64,000 nt of DNA from Polaromonas sp. UBA5171 (lineage in GTDB: Bacteria > Pseudomonadota > Gammaproteobacteria > Burkholderiales > Burkholderiaceae_C), in the NCBI GenBank assembly GCA_002413395.1, contig DHWX01000125.1, positions 5,262 through 69,261 on the forward strand, given 5' to 3'. The notes under the pieces were generated by a model. That model was not told the DNA's origin. It was given only the letters and a program-made list of their open reading frames with translations, and searched no databases. Both the position numbers and the translations under genes were made by a program. This document shows, piece after piece, positions 8,724-15,693 of this stretch. Position 1 is the first letter of the stretch, and the number at the start of each line of letters is the position of its first letter.

Positions 8724-9359
8724 GTGATGGACCGCCACCCACTCTCCCCCGGTGGCAACACCCTGGTTATTTTGGATACCTGCGTGCTGTTGCCATCGCG
8801 CCTGTCGGACGTGCTGTTTGACTTGATGCTCGAAGGCCTCTACTTTGCCTACTGGACGGGCGACGTTGAGGTTGAGTTCCTGCGCAACTGGCCGCAGGTA
8901 CATCCCGACGCATCGAAGTCAGGTGCCAAGCGGCTCAAGGCATTTCAAAGGGCCACCAACCATGGGCACCTGATTACCGGGTATGACGACAACGCTTTCA
9001 TGGCCCGTGTTCCGGCTCGGGTGCATGACAACGACCGGCACCTGATCACCGCCGCCTTGGTCATGTTCAACGGACTCGATGAAGAAGATGACCCGGCACG
9101 GCACAAGGTGATGATCGTTTCCGACAACACCAAACATCTGGCCGTTGCCGACACCCGCAAGCTTGGTATCGAGGTCATCAAGGCCGGTGCGTTCGTTGAC
9201 CGCCTGTTTGATGCCGCGCCAGCCAGAGCCAGTCAGGCAATTGCAAAGTCGCTCAGTGACCTGACAAAACCACCGTACACAGTAGCGGAACTGGTAGCCG
9301 CGCTGCGCCTTCATGGCGCGAAAGCGACGGCGGACAGCTTGGCGCAATTCACCAAATGA
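8724..9359 (+). CDS. PIN-domain ribonuclease, probable toxin
   Basis: 211 residues from a GTG at 8724, or 210 from the ATG at 8727. PIN acidic residues are visible: VILDTCVL (Asp18), the VHDNDRHLITAAL block (Asp102, Asp104) and VSDN (Asp134). The family cleaves single-stranded RNA with Mg or Mn. The C-terminal about 60 residues extend beyond the PIN fold and may bind the partner. The pairing with an excisionase-type HTH gene and the tight spacing support a type II toxin-antitoxin role. The substrate is unknown. Confidence 0.78.
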   Translation: MMDRHPLSPGGNTLVILDTCVLLPSRLSDVLFDLMLEGLYFAYWTGDVEVEFLRNWPQVHPDASKSGAKRLKAFQRATNHGHLITGYDDNAFMARVPARVHDNDRHLITAALVMFNGLDEEDDPARHKVMIVSDNTKHLAVADTRKLGIEVIKAGAFVDRLFDAAPARASQAIAKSLSDLTKPPYTVAELVAALRLHGAKATADSLAQFTK

Positions 9360-9602
9360 GTACAAGTCCAAAGCAGAATCAAGCCTTTCTGATTAGCGAC
9401 AATGTTCGATTTTGGTTAGTTGAACGTAGCCTGGGGGAGACATCGCTTTTAGAGTAATTTTTGCTTAGGAAATCACCGGGCATGCGAAAATAGACAGTTA
9501 ACGAGTAAAGACTCTTCACACCATTTATTTATGACGGTATTTCGTAGTACAGCCAACAGAAAGCCGCATGCCTATTTGCGTTTGACAAGATTCAACATAA
9601 TT
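9360..9602. other. Non-coding right part of the islet with a possible outward promoter
   Basis: These 243 bases are AT-richer than the surroundings and hold no convincing gene. TTGACA at 9582-9587 matches the -35 consensus and points toward ribBA, but the best -10 at the right distance is weak. If active it would serve ribBA-ribH-nusB, now separated from the ribD-ribE transcript by the islet. Confidence 0.35.
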
Positions 9603-9662
9603 GCGCGCTATGTCGAGCGCATGCTCAAAGATACCCCCCTACAACAACAGCTTAATCCATGA
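9600..9662 (+). pseudogene. Relic of the original ribE 3' end (right boundary repeat plus lost tail)
   Basis: Bases 9603-9625 duplicate the ribE boundary repeat. Reading on in the ribE frame gives IARYVERML then [11 protein letters not shown] and TGA at 9660-9662. This stop overlaps the ribBA ATG at 9659 in an ATGA. It is therefore the ancestral end of ribE, left behind when the islet entered. Confidence 0.8.
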
Positions 9663-10768
9663 CCCATTTAATTTCTTCGGTGGAAGACATCGTGGCCGAC
9701 ATTCAGGCCGGCCGCATGGTCATCCTCGTCGATGAGGAAGACCGCGAAAACGAAGGCGATCTGATACTCGCGGCAGACCATGTGACGCCCGAAGCCATCA
9801 ACTTCATGGCCCGCTTTGGCCGTGGCCTGATTTGCCTGACGCTCACCCGCGAACGTTGTGAACGCCTGCAATTGCCGCCCATGACGCTGCGCAATGGCGA
9901 CAAGAAAGGCACCGCCTTCACCGTATCCATTGAAGCCGCCGAAGGCGTGACCACCGGCATTTCGGCAGCCGACCGCGCCCGCACGGTGCAGGCGGCTGTG
10001 GCCAAAAACGCCCTGGTCAGCGACCTGGTGCAGCCCGGCCATATCTTCCCCCTGCAAGCCGTCGATGGCGGCGTGCTGATGCGCGCTGGCCACACCGAAG
10101 CGGGCTGCGATCTGGCAGGCATGGCGGGCTGTTCACCGGCTGCCGTGATTTGCGAAATCATGAAGGACGACGGCACGATGGCCCGTCTGCCTGATTTGCA
10201 GGTGTTTGCCGCTGAGCACGGCCTGAAGATCGGAACGATTGCCGACCTGATCGCGCACCGCAGCCGCAACGAGTCGCTGATCGAAAAAATTGGCAGCCGC
10301 CCGCTGCAAACGGCGTTCGGGGACTTCACCGCTCACGCGTTCAGGGACAAACCCGGTCAGGGGCTGCATCTGGCGCTGGTCATGGGGCAATGGTCGGCCG
10401 ACCAGACCGTGGCGGCCCGCGTGCACGAGCCGCTGTCGGTGCTGGACGTGCTGGAAACCAACCGCGCCATGCATGCCTGGAGCCTGGACCAGAGCCTCAA
10501 GCACATCGCCGATGCAGGCCAGGGCGTGGCGGTGCTGCTCAATTGCGGTGAAAGCGCGGCGCAGTTGCTGGCGCAGTTTGAGGGCACCGCGCGCGCCGCC
10601 CACGGCCCCGAGCGGGGCCGCATGGACTTGCGCAGCTACGGCGTCGGCGCGCAGATTTTGCGCCAGTGTGGCGTGCACAAAATGAACCTGATGGGCAATC
10701 CGCGCCGCATGCCCAGCATGACCGGCTACGGCCTGGAAATCGTTGGCTACATCACAAAAAACAATTAA
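9659..10768 (+). CDS. ribBA: 3,4-dihydroxy-2-butanone 4-phosphate synthase fused to a degenerate GTP cyclohydrolase II-like domain (RibBX type)
   Basis: 369 residues. The N-terminal RibB domain (1-200) has the acidic loop [11 protein letters not shown] and the GHTEAG and HGL segments that act on ribulose 5-phosphate. The C-terminal RibA-like domain lacks the zinc cysteines expected in a GExLTGDxFGSxRCDCG-type motif; the equivalent stretch reads [14 protein letters not shown]. The second half is therefore probably not a cyclohydrolase, as in the RibBX variant known from Proteobacteria, and a separate ribA is expected elsewhere. ribH follows 21 bases later. Confidence 0.9.
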   Translation: MTHLISSVEDIVADIQAGRMVILVDEEDRENEGDLILAADHVTPEAINFMARFGRGLICLTLTRERCERLQLPPMTLRNGDKKGTAFTVSIEAAEGVTTGISAADRARTVQAAVAKNALVSDLVQPGHIFPLQAVDGGVLMRAGHTEAGCDLAGMAGCSPAAVICEIMKDDGTMARLPDLQVFAAEHGLKIGTIADLIAHRSRNESLIEKIGSRPLQTAFGDFTAHAFRDKPGQGLHLALVMGQWSADQTVAARVHEPLSVLDVLETNRAMHAWSLDQSLKHIADAGQGVAVLLNCGESAAQLLAQFEGTARAAHGPERGRMDLRSYGVGAQILRQCGVHKMNLMGNPRRMPSMTGYGLEIVGYITKNN

Positions 10769-10789
10769 TCAGATCAAAAGGAAAGCATT

Positions 10790-11254
10790 GTGTTTGGTGC
10801 AGAAAAAGGTTCGGCTAACCTGCTTGACGGCAGAAAATTATCCATTGGCATGGTGCAGTCGCGCTTCAATGAAAGCATCACCAACGCGCTGGCCGAGGCC
10901 TGCAGGCAGGAGCTCACCGCCTTGGGTGTGGAAGAAAAAAACATCACGCATGTGAAGGTGCCCGGCGCCCTGGAAATTCCCTGCGCGCTGCAAGCCCTGG
11001 CGGAAAGCAGCGACTACGATGCCCTGGTGGCGCTGGGCTGCATCATCCGCGGCGAAACCTATCACTTCGAACTGGTGGCCAATGAAAGCGGCGCGGCCGT
11101 GACGCGCCTGGCACTTGACTACCGGTTGCCGATTGCCAACGCAATTTTGACCACCGAAAACCTCGCGCAAGCGCAAGCACGCCAGCATGAAAAGGGGCGC
11201 GATGCCGCGCGCGTGGCGGTCGAGATGGCTCATCTGCTGAACGAACTTTCCTGA
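10790..11254 (+). CDS. ribH: 6,7-dimethyl-8-ribityllumazine synthase
   Basis: 154 residues. It condenses the RibB product with the RibD-derived pyrimidine to lumazine, the substrate of RibE. Family blocks are visible: [15 protein letters not shown] and [11 protein letters not shown] with the catalytic His. The start is GTG at 10790, preceded by AAGGA. It lies between ribBA and nusB, the common order in Proteobacteria. Confidence 0.93.
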   Translation: MFGAEKGSANLLDGRKLSIGMVQSRFNESITNALAEACRQELTALGVEEKNITHVKVPGALEIPCALQALAESSDYDALVALGCIIRGETYHFELVANESGAAVTRLALDYRLPIANAILTTENLAQAQARQHEKGRDAARVAVEMAHLLNELS

Positions 11255-11292
11255 GCCGCTGCCTTTCCCATCATTCACTCAACAGGCGCTTC

Positions 11293-11814
11293 ATGACAGA
11301 ACCCATCGTCAAATCCAAACGCCCCCCGCAAATCCGTACCGGCCTGACCAGCACGGGCGTCAAGAAGGCCGCCGACAAATCGGCGCGCACGCGTGCCCGT
11401 GAGTTTGCCCTGCAGGCGCTGTACCAGCACCTGGTGGGCCGCAACGAAGCCAATTCCGTGGATGAATTCACCCGCGATCTGGCGGGCTTTCACAAGGCGG
11501 ATTCGGCGCACTACGATGCGCTGCTGCATGGCTGCATCGATGGCGCGCAGGCACTTGACGCTGCGATCACGCCCTTGCTGGACCGGCCCATGACCGAAAT
11601 TTCGCCGGTCGAGCACGCGGTGTTGTGGATCGGCACGTATGAATTCACCCATTGCCTGGACGTGCCCTGGCGTGTTGTGATCAACGAGTGCATTGAACTG
11701 GCCAAGGCGTTTGGCGGCACCGATGGCCACAAGTACGTCAACGGTGTCTTGCACAAACTGGCACCCTCGCTGCGCGCCGCCGAAATTGCCGCCGACCAGG
11801 CCAGGCAAAACTGA
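11293..11814 (+). CDS. nusB: Transcription antitermination factor NusB
   Basis: 173 residues. NusB binds boxA RNA with ribosomal protein S10 and supports rRNA antitermination. The conserved all-helical core starts at [16 protein letters not shown] later block, [25 protein letters not shown], is typical. The N-terminal about 30 residues are a basic extension. It is 38 bases after ribH and closes the ribD-nusB operon. Confidence 0.93.
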   Translation: MTEPIVKSKRPPQIRTGLTSTGVKKAADKSARTRAREFALQALYQHLVGRNEANSVDEFTRDLAGFHKADSAHYDALLHGCIDGAQALDAAITPLLDRPMTEISPVEHAVLWIGTYEFTHCLDVPWRVVINECIELAKAFGGTDGHKYVNGVLHKLAPSLRAAEIAADQARQN

Positions 11815-11832
11815 AGCCATGAAAGCTTTGCC

Positions 11833-13029
11833 GTGAAAATTGCCCAGCGGGCCCGGCGGATTGAGCCGTTTTATGTCATGGAAGTTGCCAAGGCCGCAGC
11901 TGCCCTGGCGCGGGAAGTAGCCCATACTGCCTCGCCCATGATCTTTCTGAACATCGGCGAGCCCGACTTCACCGCGCCGCCGCTGGTGCAGCAAGCCGCC
12001 AGCCGCGCCATCGAGCAAGGCAACACGCAATACACCCAGGCCACCGGCCTGCCCGCTCTGCGTGAATGCATCAGCCAGTGGTACGCCACGCGCTTTGGCG
12101 CACAGGTGGCACCTGGCCGCATCATCATCACGGCGGGGGCCTCTGGCGCACTGCAGCTTGCCTGTCTGGCCCTGATTGAGGCGGGTGATGAAATCCTGAT
12201 GCCCGACCCGAGCTATCCGTGCAACCGGCATTTTGTCAGCGCGGCGGAAGGCAGCGCAGTGCTGATCCCGACCACGGCCGATGAACGCTTTCAGCTCACC
12301 CGCGAAAAGGTGGAGGCAGCGTGGAACCCTCAAACACGCGGCGTGTTGCTGGCGTCGCCCTCCAACCCGACGGGAACCTCGATCGCGCCGGAGGAGTTGC
12401 AGCGCATTCACGAATTCGTGCGCAGCCGGGGCGGCATCACGCTGATTGACGAAATCTACCTGGGCCTGAGTTATGAAGAGCACTTCGGACATTCAGCGCT
12501 GGCCATGCCGGGCGAACTGGGCCAAAGCGTCATCAGCATCAACAGCTTCAGCAAATATTTCAACATGACGGGCTGGCGCCTGGGCTGGCTGGTGGTGCCC
12601 GAAGCGCTGGTGCCGGTGATTGAGCGGATTGCGCAAAACCTGTTTATCTGCGCCAGCACGGTGGCGCAGCACGCCGCGCTGGCCTGCTTTGAGCCTGCCA
12701 GCCTGCTGGAGTACGAGCGTCGGCGCGCCGAGTTCAAGGCACGCCGCGACTACTTCATTCCCGAGCTCAATCGCCTGGGCCTGAACGTGCCTGTGATGCC
12801 AGACGGCGCGTTCTACGCCTACGCCGACTGCACCCAGGCCGCAGCGCGTCTGGGCGTCAGCGGCAGCTGGGACTTCGCCTTTGAACTGATGCAGCGCGCC
12901 CATCTGGCCGTGACACCGGGACGCGATTTCGGGCAGGCCGCACCGGAACAATTTGTGCGCTTTTCCACCGCCAGTTCCATGGAACATTTACGGGAAGCAG
13001 TGGCGCGGCTGGAGTCCGTACTTGAATAA
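11833..13029 (+). CDS. Class I/II PLP-dependent aminotransferase
   Basis: 398 residues of the aspartate-aminotransferase fold I family. The PLP lysine lies in SFSKYFNMTGWRLGW, the Asn/Pro motif is SPSNPTGT, and Asp/Tyr of the pyridine site appear in LIDEIYLGL. The start is GTG at 11833, 18 bases after nusB. The nearest relatives by pattern are the alanine/valine or YfdZ-like aminotransferases of betaproteobacteria. The amino acid substrate cannot be told from sequence. ybgC starts one base after its stop. Confidence 0.85.
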   Translation: MKIAQRARRIEPFYVMEVAKAAAALAREVAHTASPMIFLNIGEPDFTAPPLVQQAASRAIEQGNTQYTQATGLPALRECISQWYATRFGAQVAPGRIIITAGASGALQLACLALIEAGDEILMPDPSYPCNRHFVSAAEGSAVLIPTTADERFQLTREKVEAAWNPQTRGVLLASPSNPTGTSIAPEELQRIHEFVRSRGGITLIDEIYLGLSYEEHFGHSALAMPGELGQSVISINSFSKYFNMTGWRLGWLVVPEALVPVIERIAQNLFICASTVAQHAALACFEPASLLEYERRRAEFKARRDYFIPELNRLGLNVPVMPDGAFYAYADCTQAAARLGVSGSWDFAFELMQRAHLAVTPGRDFGQAAPEQFVRFSTASSMEHLREAVARLESVLE

Positions 13030-13030
13030 C

Positions 13031-13558
13031 ATGACCCCCACGCTTGCCGCTTCGCCTGCTGCGCTGCCCCCCGAGGGAGCTAATTTTTCTGAAGGCGGCC
13101 CGTCGGAAAATTTCTTGCCGTCCGCGGCTTCTGCAAAAAGCGACTTCAGTTGGCCGGTGCGGGTGTATTGGGAAGACACCGATGCAGGTGGCATTGTTTT
13201 TTATGCCAATTACCTTAAATTTTTTGAACGTTCACGCACCGAATGGCTCAGATCACTGGGCATTGAGCAACAGCGTTTAAAGGCAAGCGCGGGCGGCCTG
13301 TTCGTGGTGATTGACAGCCGCATTCGCTACCACCGCCCGGCCCGCCTTGACGATGAACTGATTGTTACCGCGAGCCTGGTCGAAACAGGCGGTGCATCCA
13401 TGATAATCAAACAGCAGGCGCTACTAAAAACAGAGCAGATAAACACGGGAGCGGCAACACTGCTGTGCCAAGGCACAATCCGGATTGGCTGGGTCAATGC
13501 CTCCAGCTGGCAACCCGCGCGTATTCCCGCCTGCATTCTTGACCGCTTAAAAACTTGA
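13031..13558 (+). CDS. ybgC: Tol-Pal-associated acyl-CoA thioesterase YbgC with a repeat-derived N-terminus
   Basis: 175 residues. The hot-dog thioesterase core starts at FSWPVRVYWEDTDAGGIVFY, with the catalytic Asp in DTDAGG; it hydrolyses short acyl-CoA or acyl-ACP thioesters at the inner membrane. The first 35 residues (ASPAALPPEG... GGPSENF) are encoded by a copy of the dispersed GC-rich repeat and are not family sequence. It leads the ybgC-tolQ-tolR-tolA cluster, with tolQ 13 bases on. A downstream start cannot be excluded, but no better ATG precedes the core. Confidence 0.88.
   Translation: MTPTLAASPAALPPEGANFSEGGPSENFLPSAASAKSDFSWPVRVYWEDTDAGGIVFYANYLKFFERSRTEWLRSLGIEQQRLKASAGGLFVVIDSRIRYHRPARLDDELIVTASLVETGGASMIIKQQALLKTEQINTGAATLLCQGTIRIGWVNASSWQPARIPACILDRLKT
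13035..13102 (+). repeat. Dispersed GC-rich repeat, copy 1 (in ybgC)
   Basis: It has the family layout CCCCCACGCTTG, then CTTCG, then a CTGCCCCCCGAGGG core, then GGCGGCCCG. The core can fold as a C/G hairpin. Other copies lie at 30905-31068 (two), 36727-36794, 47150-47221, 50431-50503 and 61221-61334. Confidence 0.7.
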
Positions 13559-13571
13559 TCAAAATTTCAAT

Positions 13572-14264
13572 ATGAACCAAGATTTATCGATTGTCAGCCT
13601 CATTGTCCACGCCAGTTGGGTCGTCCAGGCGGTGGTCGCGCTACTGGTGGGCGTCTCCGTTGCGAGTTGGGCCGCGATTTTCAGAAAAATCATGGCGATC
13701 AAACGGGTGCAAAAACTCAACGACGCATTCGACCGTGAGTTCTGGTCAGGCACCAGTCTGAACGACCTGTTTGCGAGCGCGGCGCAAAACGCCAAGCACT
13801 CGGGCTCCATGGAACGCATTTTTGCCAGCGGCATGCGTGAATTTCAAAAACTGCGCGAGCGCCGCATCACCGATCCCGCTGCCCTGATGGACGGGGCGCG
13901 CAGGGCCATGCGTGCCAGTTACCAGCGTGAGGCCGACGCGATTGAAGCCAACCTGTCTTTTCTGGCGACGGTCGGCTCGGTGTCGCCCTATGTGGGGCTG
14001 TTTGGCACGGTCTGGGGCATCATGCACGCCTTTACCGGGCTGGCGGCGCTGGAGCAAGTGACGCTGGCCACCGTCGCGCCCGGCATTGCCGAGGCGCTGG
14101 TGGCCACGGCGATTGGCCTTTTTGCGGCCATTCCCGCGGTGGTCGCGTACAACCGCTTCGCGCACGACATTGACCGCATCGCCAACCGCCTTGAAACTTT
14201 CATTGAAGAGTTTTCCAACATCCTGCAGCGCAACCTGGGCACGCAGTCGCCCTCCGGTCACTAA
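13572..14264 (+). CDS. tolQ: Tol-Pal system proton channel subunit TolQ
   Basis: 230 residues, a three-helix inner-membrane protein of the TolQ/ExbB/MotA family. The first helix is at residues 10-35; the long cytoplasmic loop follows; the conserved pair of helices spans YVGLFGTVWGIMHAF and EALVATAIGLFAAIPAVVAYN. With TolR it uses the proton gradient to drive TolA during envelope constriction. tolR begins 4 bases after the stop. Confidence 0.95.
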   Translation: MNQDLSIVSLIVHASWVVQAVVALLVGVSVASWAAIFRKIMAIKRVQKLNDAFDREFWSGTSLNDLFASAAQNAKHSGSMERIFASGMREFQKLRERRITDPAALMDGARRAMRASYQREADAIEANLSFLATVGSVSPYVGLFGTVWGIMHAFTGLAALEQVTLATVAPGIAEALVATAIGLFAAIPAVVAYNRFAHDIDRIANRLETFIEEFSNILQRNLGTQSPSGH

Positions 14265-14267
14265 GCC

Positions 14268-14703
14268 ATGCCCGCCGTTACGTCCCGCGGCCGCGGCCGC
14301 CGCAACATCAGTGAAATCAACATGGTGCCGTTTATCGACGTCATGCTGGTGCTGCTCATCATCTTCATGGTGACGGCGCCGCTGATCACGCCCAGCATGA
14401 TCGCCGTGCCCAGGGTCGGCAAGGCCGCGCTCCAGCCGAAAAATCCGGTGCATATCCTGATCGGCAAGGACGAAGCCGTGCAGATCAAAATCAAGACCGA
14501 CAGCATGCCCAGCAATGTGCACAACGTGGCGGCCGATATTGTGAAGCGGGAACCGGGCGTCAAGGCCGCAGGTGCGGAGGCGGTAACCAGTCGTCATCAG
14601 CGCCGACAAGTCCATCAAGTACGAAACCGTGGTACAGGTCATGGACGCCCTGCAAAAAGCTGGCGTTTCACGCGTTGGCCTGTCGGTGCAAGCGGGCAAG
14701 TAG
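14268..14703 (+). pseudogene. tolR: Tol-Pal system protein TolR, frameshifted as sequenced
   Basis: The N-terminus is typical, with SEINMVPFIDVMLVLLIIF carrying the single helix and the essential Asp. The frame holds to AGAEAV at 14584. The standard C-terminus (VVISADKSIKYETVVQVMDA ending in SVQAGK) lies in the next frame and stops at TAG 14701-14703. Removing one A from AA at 14585-14586 gives a normal 144-residue protein. Without the correction, the frame runs on into tolA. tolR loss usually damages the envelope, so a sequencing error or a recent mutation is the likely reason. Confidence 0.88.
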
Positions 14704-14723
14704 GCCGAGGGCTGCACAGCACC

Positions 14724-15626
14724 ATGCCCAGCGCCGCAGACCGCCTTGACTTTGGCCCGCCTCACGATGCAGGCTCAGTGCGGGCTTTCATGCTGGCGCT
14801 GCTCGTGCATGCGCTGCTCATCGCCGCGCTGACTTGGGGCATCAACTGGAAAAGCAGCACCCAGGAGGTCTCATTTGAGGCCGAGCTGTGGTCCAGCGTG
14901 CCGCAGGAGGCGGCGCCCAAATTGGTCGAGGCACCCCCGCCGCCGCCGCCACCGCCGCCGCCACCCCAACCGGCTGAAGTCAAGGTGACCCCGCCCCTGC
15001 CTGCGGTGGACATCGCCCTGGAACAGGAGAAAAAACGCAAGTTGCTGCAGCAGCAAAAAGACGCCGAGGCACTGAAGGCACAGAAAGCACTGAAGGCCGA
15101 AAAGGCGGCGGAAAAGCTCAAAGCCGAGCTTCAGGCCAAAAAGGAAAAACAACGCGAAGAAAAAGCCCAGGAAGAACTGACCCGGCGCAAGGCTGCCGAA
15201 GAAGCCAAAAAAGCTCAAGCCAAGGAGCAGGAGCGGCAAAAACTGGCGGCAGCAGCGGCAGAAAAGCTGCGACAGGATGCGCTCAAGCGCATGATGGGCC
15301 TGGCAGGGGCTAGCGGCGGTGCCAATGCAAAAGGTTCAGCTCCAAAATCGAGCGGCCCCTCGGCCAGTTACGGCGGAAAAGTCAGGGCCGCCGTCAAACC
15401 CAATGTGGTATTTACCGACGACGTTACCGACAACCCTAAAGCTGAAATTGAAGTGCGCACCTCACTCGATGGCACCATCATCAGCCAGCGCCTCGTCAAA
15501 TCCAGCGGCAACAAGGCCTGGGATGACGCGGCAATCAAGGCCGTGATTCGCACCGGCACTCTGCCGCCTGATGTCGATGGCCGCGTCCCCACGCCCATAA
15601 TTCTGGACATGCGGCCAAAGGATTAA
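14724..15626 (+). CDS. tolA: Cell envelope integrity protein TolA
   Basis: 300 residues. A short N-terminus precedes one membrane helix (FMLALLVHALLIAALTWGI). A polyproline stretch follows near residue 72, then a long Lys/Ala/Glu helical domain (100-200) and the C-terminal TonB-like domain that contacts Pal and TolB. The ATG at 14724 is 20 bases after the corrected tolR stop. This is the last gene of the Tol cluster here; tolB and pal are not in the window downstream. Confidence 0.92.
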   Translation: MPSAADRLDFGPPHDAGSVRAFMLALLVHALLIAALTWGINWKSSTQEVSFEAELWSSVPQEAAPKLVEAPPPPPPPPPPPQPAEVKVTPPLPAVDIALEQEKKRKLLQQQKDAEALKAQKALKAEKAAEKLKAELQAKKEKQREEKAQEELTRRKAAEEAKKAQAKEQERQKLAAAAAEKLRQDALKRMMGLAGASGGANAKGSAPKSSGPSASYGGKVRAAVKPNVVFTDDVTDNPKAEIEVRTSLDGTIISQRLVKSSGNKAWDDAAIKAVIRTGTLPPDVDGRVPTPIILDMRPKD

Positions 15627-15693
15627 GCGCCCTTGCAACGCTGCTGAAACTTAGAACTGACCGGCCTGGCTTTTAGTTGGCCAAAGCCCTGTT

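Larger units (their letters stand above)
7783..9625. mobile_element. Putative integrated islet in the ribE 3' end, bounded by 23-bp direct repeats
   Basis: The segments 7783-7805 and 9603-9625 match at 22 of 23 bases and encode the same ribE residues, ARYVERML, in the same sense. Between them lie a DNA-binding protein, a PIN nuclease and a fragment resembling an AbrB antitoxin. No integrase is visible. Reinsertion of a conserved 3' gene end by the left repeat, with the displaced tail left on the right, is the usual outcome of site-specific integration into a gene end. The GAGC/GCTC dyad at 9615-9626 could be part of a recombinase core. Mobility itself is inferred. Confidence 0.7.

Noticed and set aside
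9360..9658. FMN riboswitch or integrase remnant before ribBA
   Set aside because: No RFN consensus and no recombinase motif in any frame.
14268..15626. One TolR-TolA fusion protein
   Set aside because: The part between the domains is out-of-frame TolR; the real TolR C-terminus is intact in the next frame.
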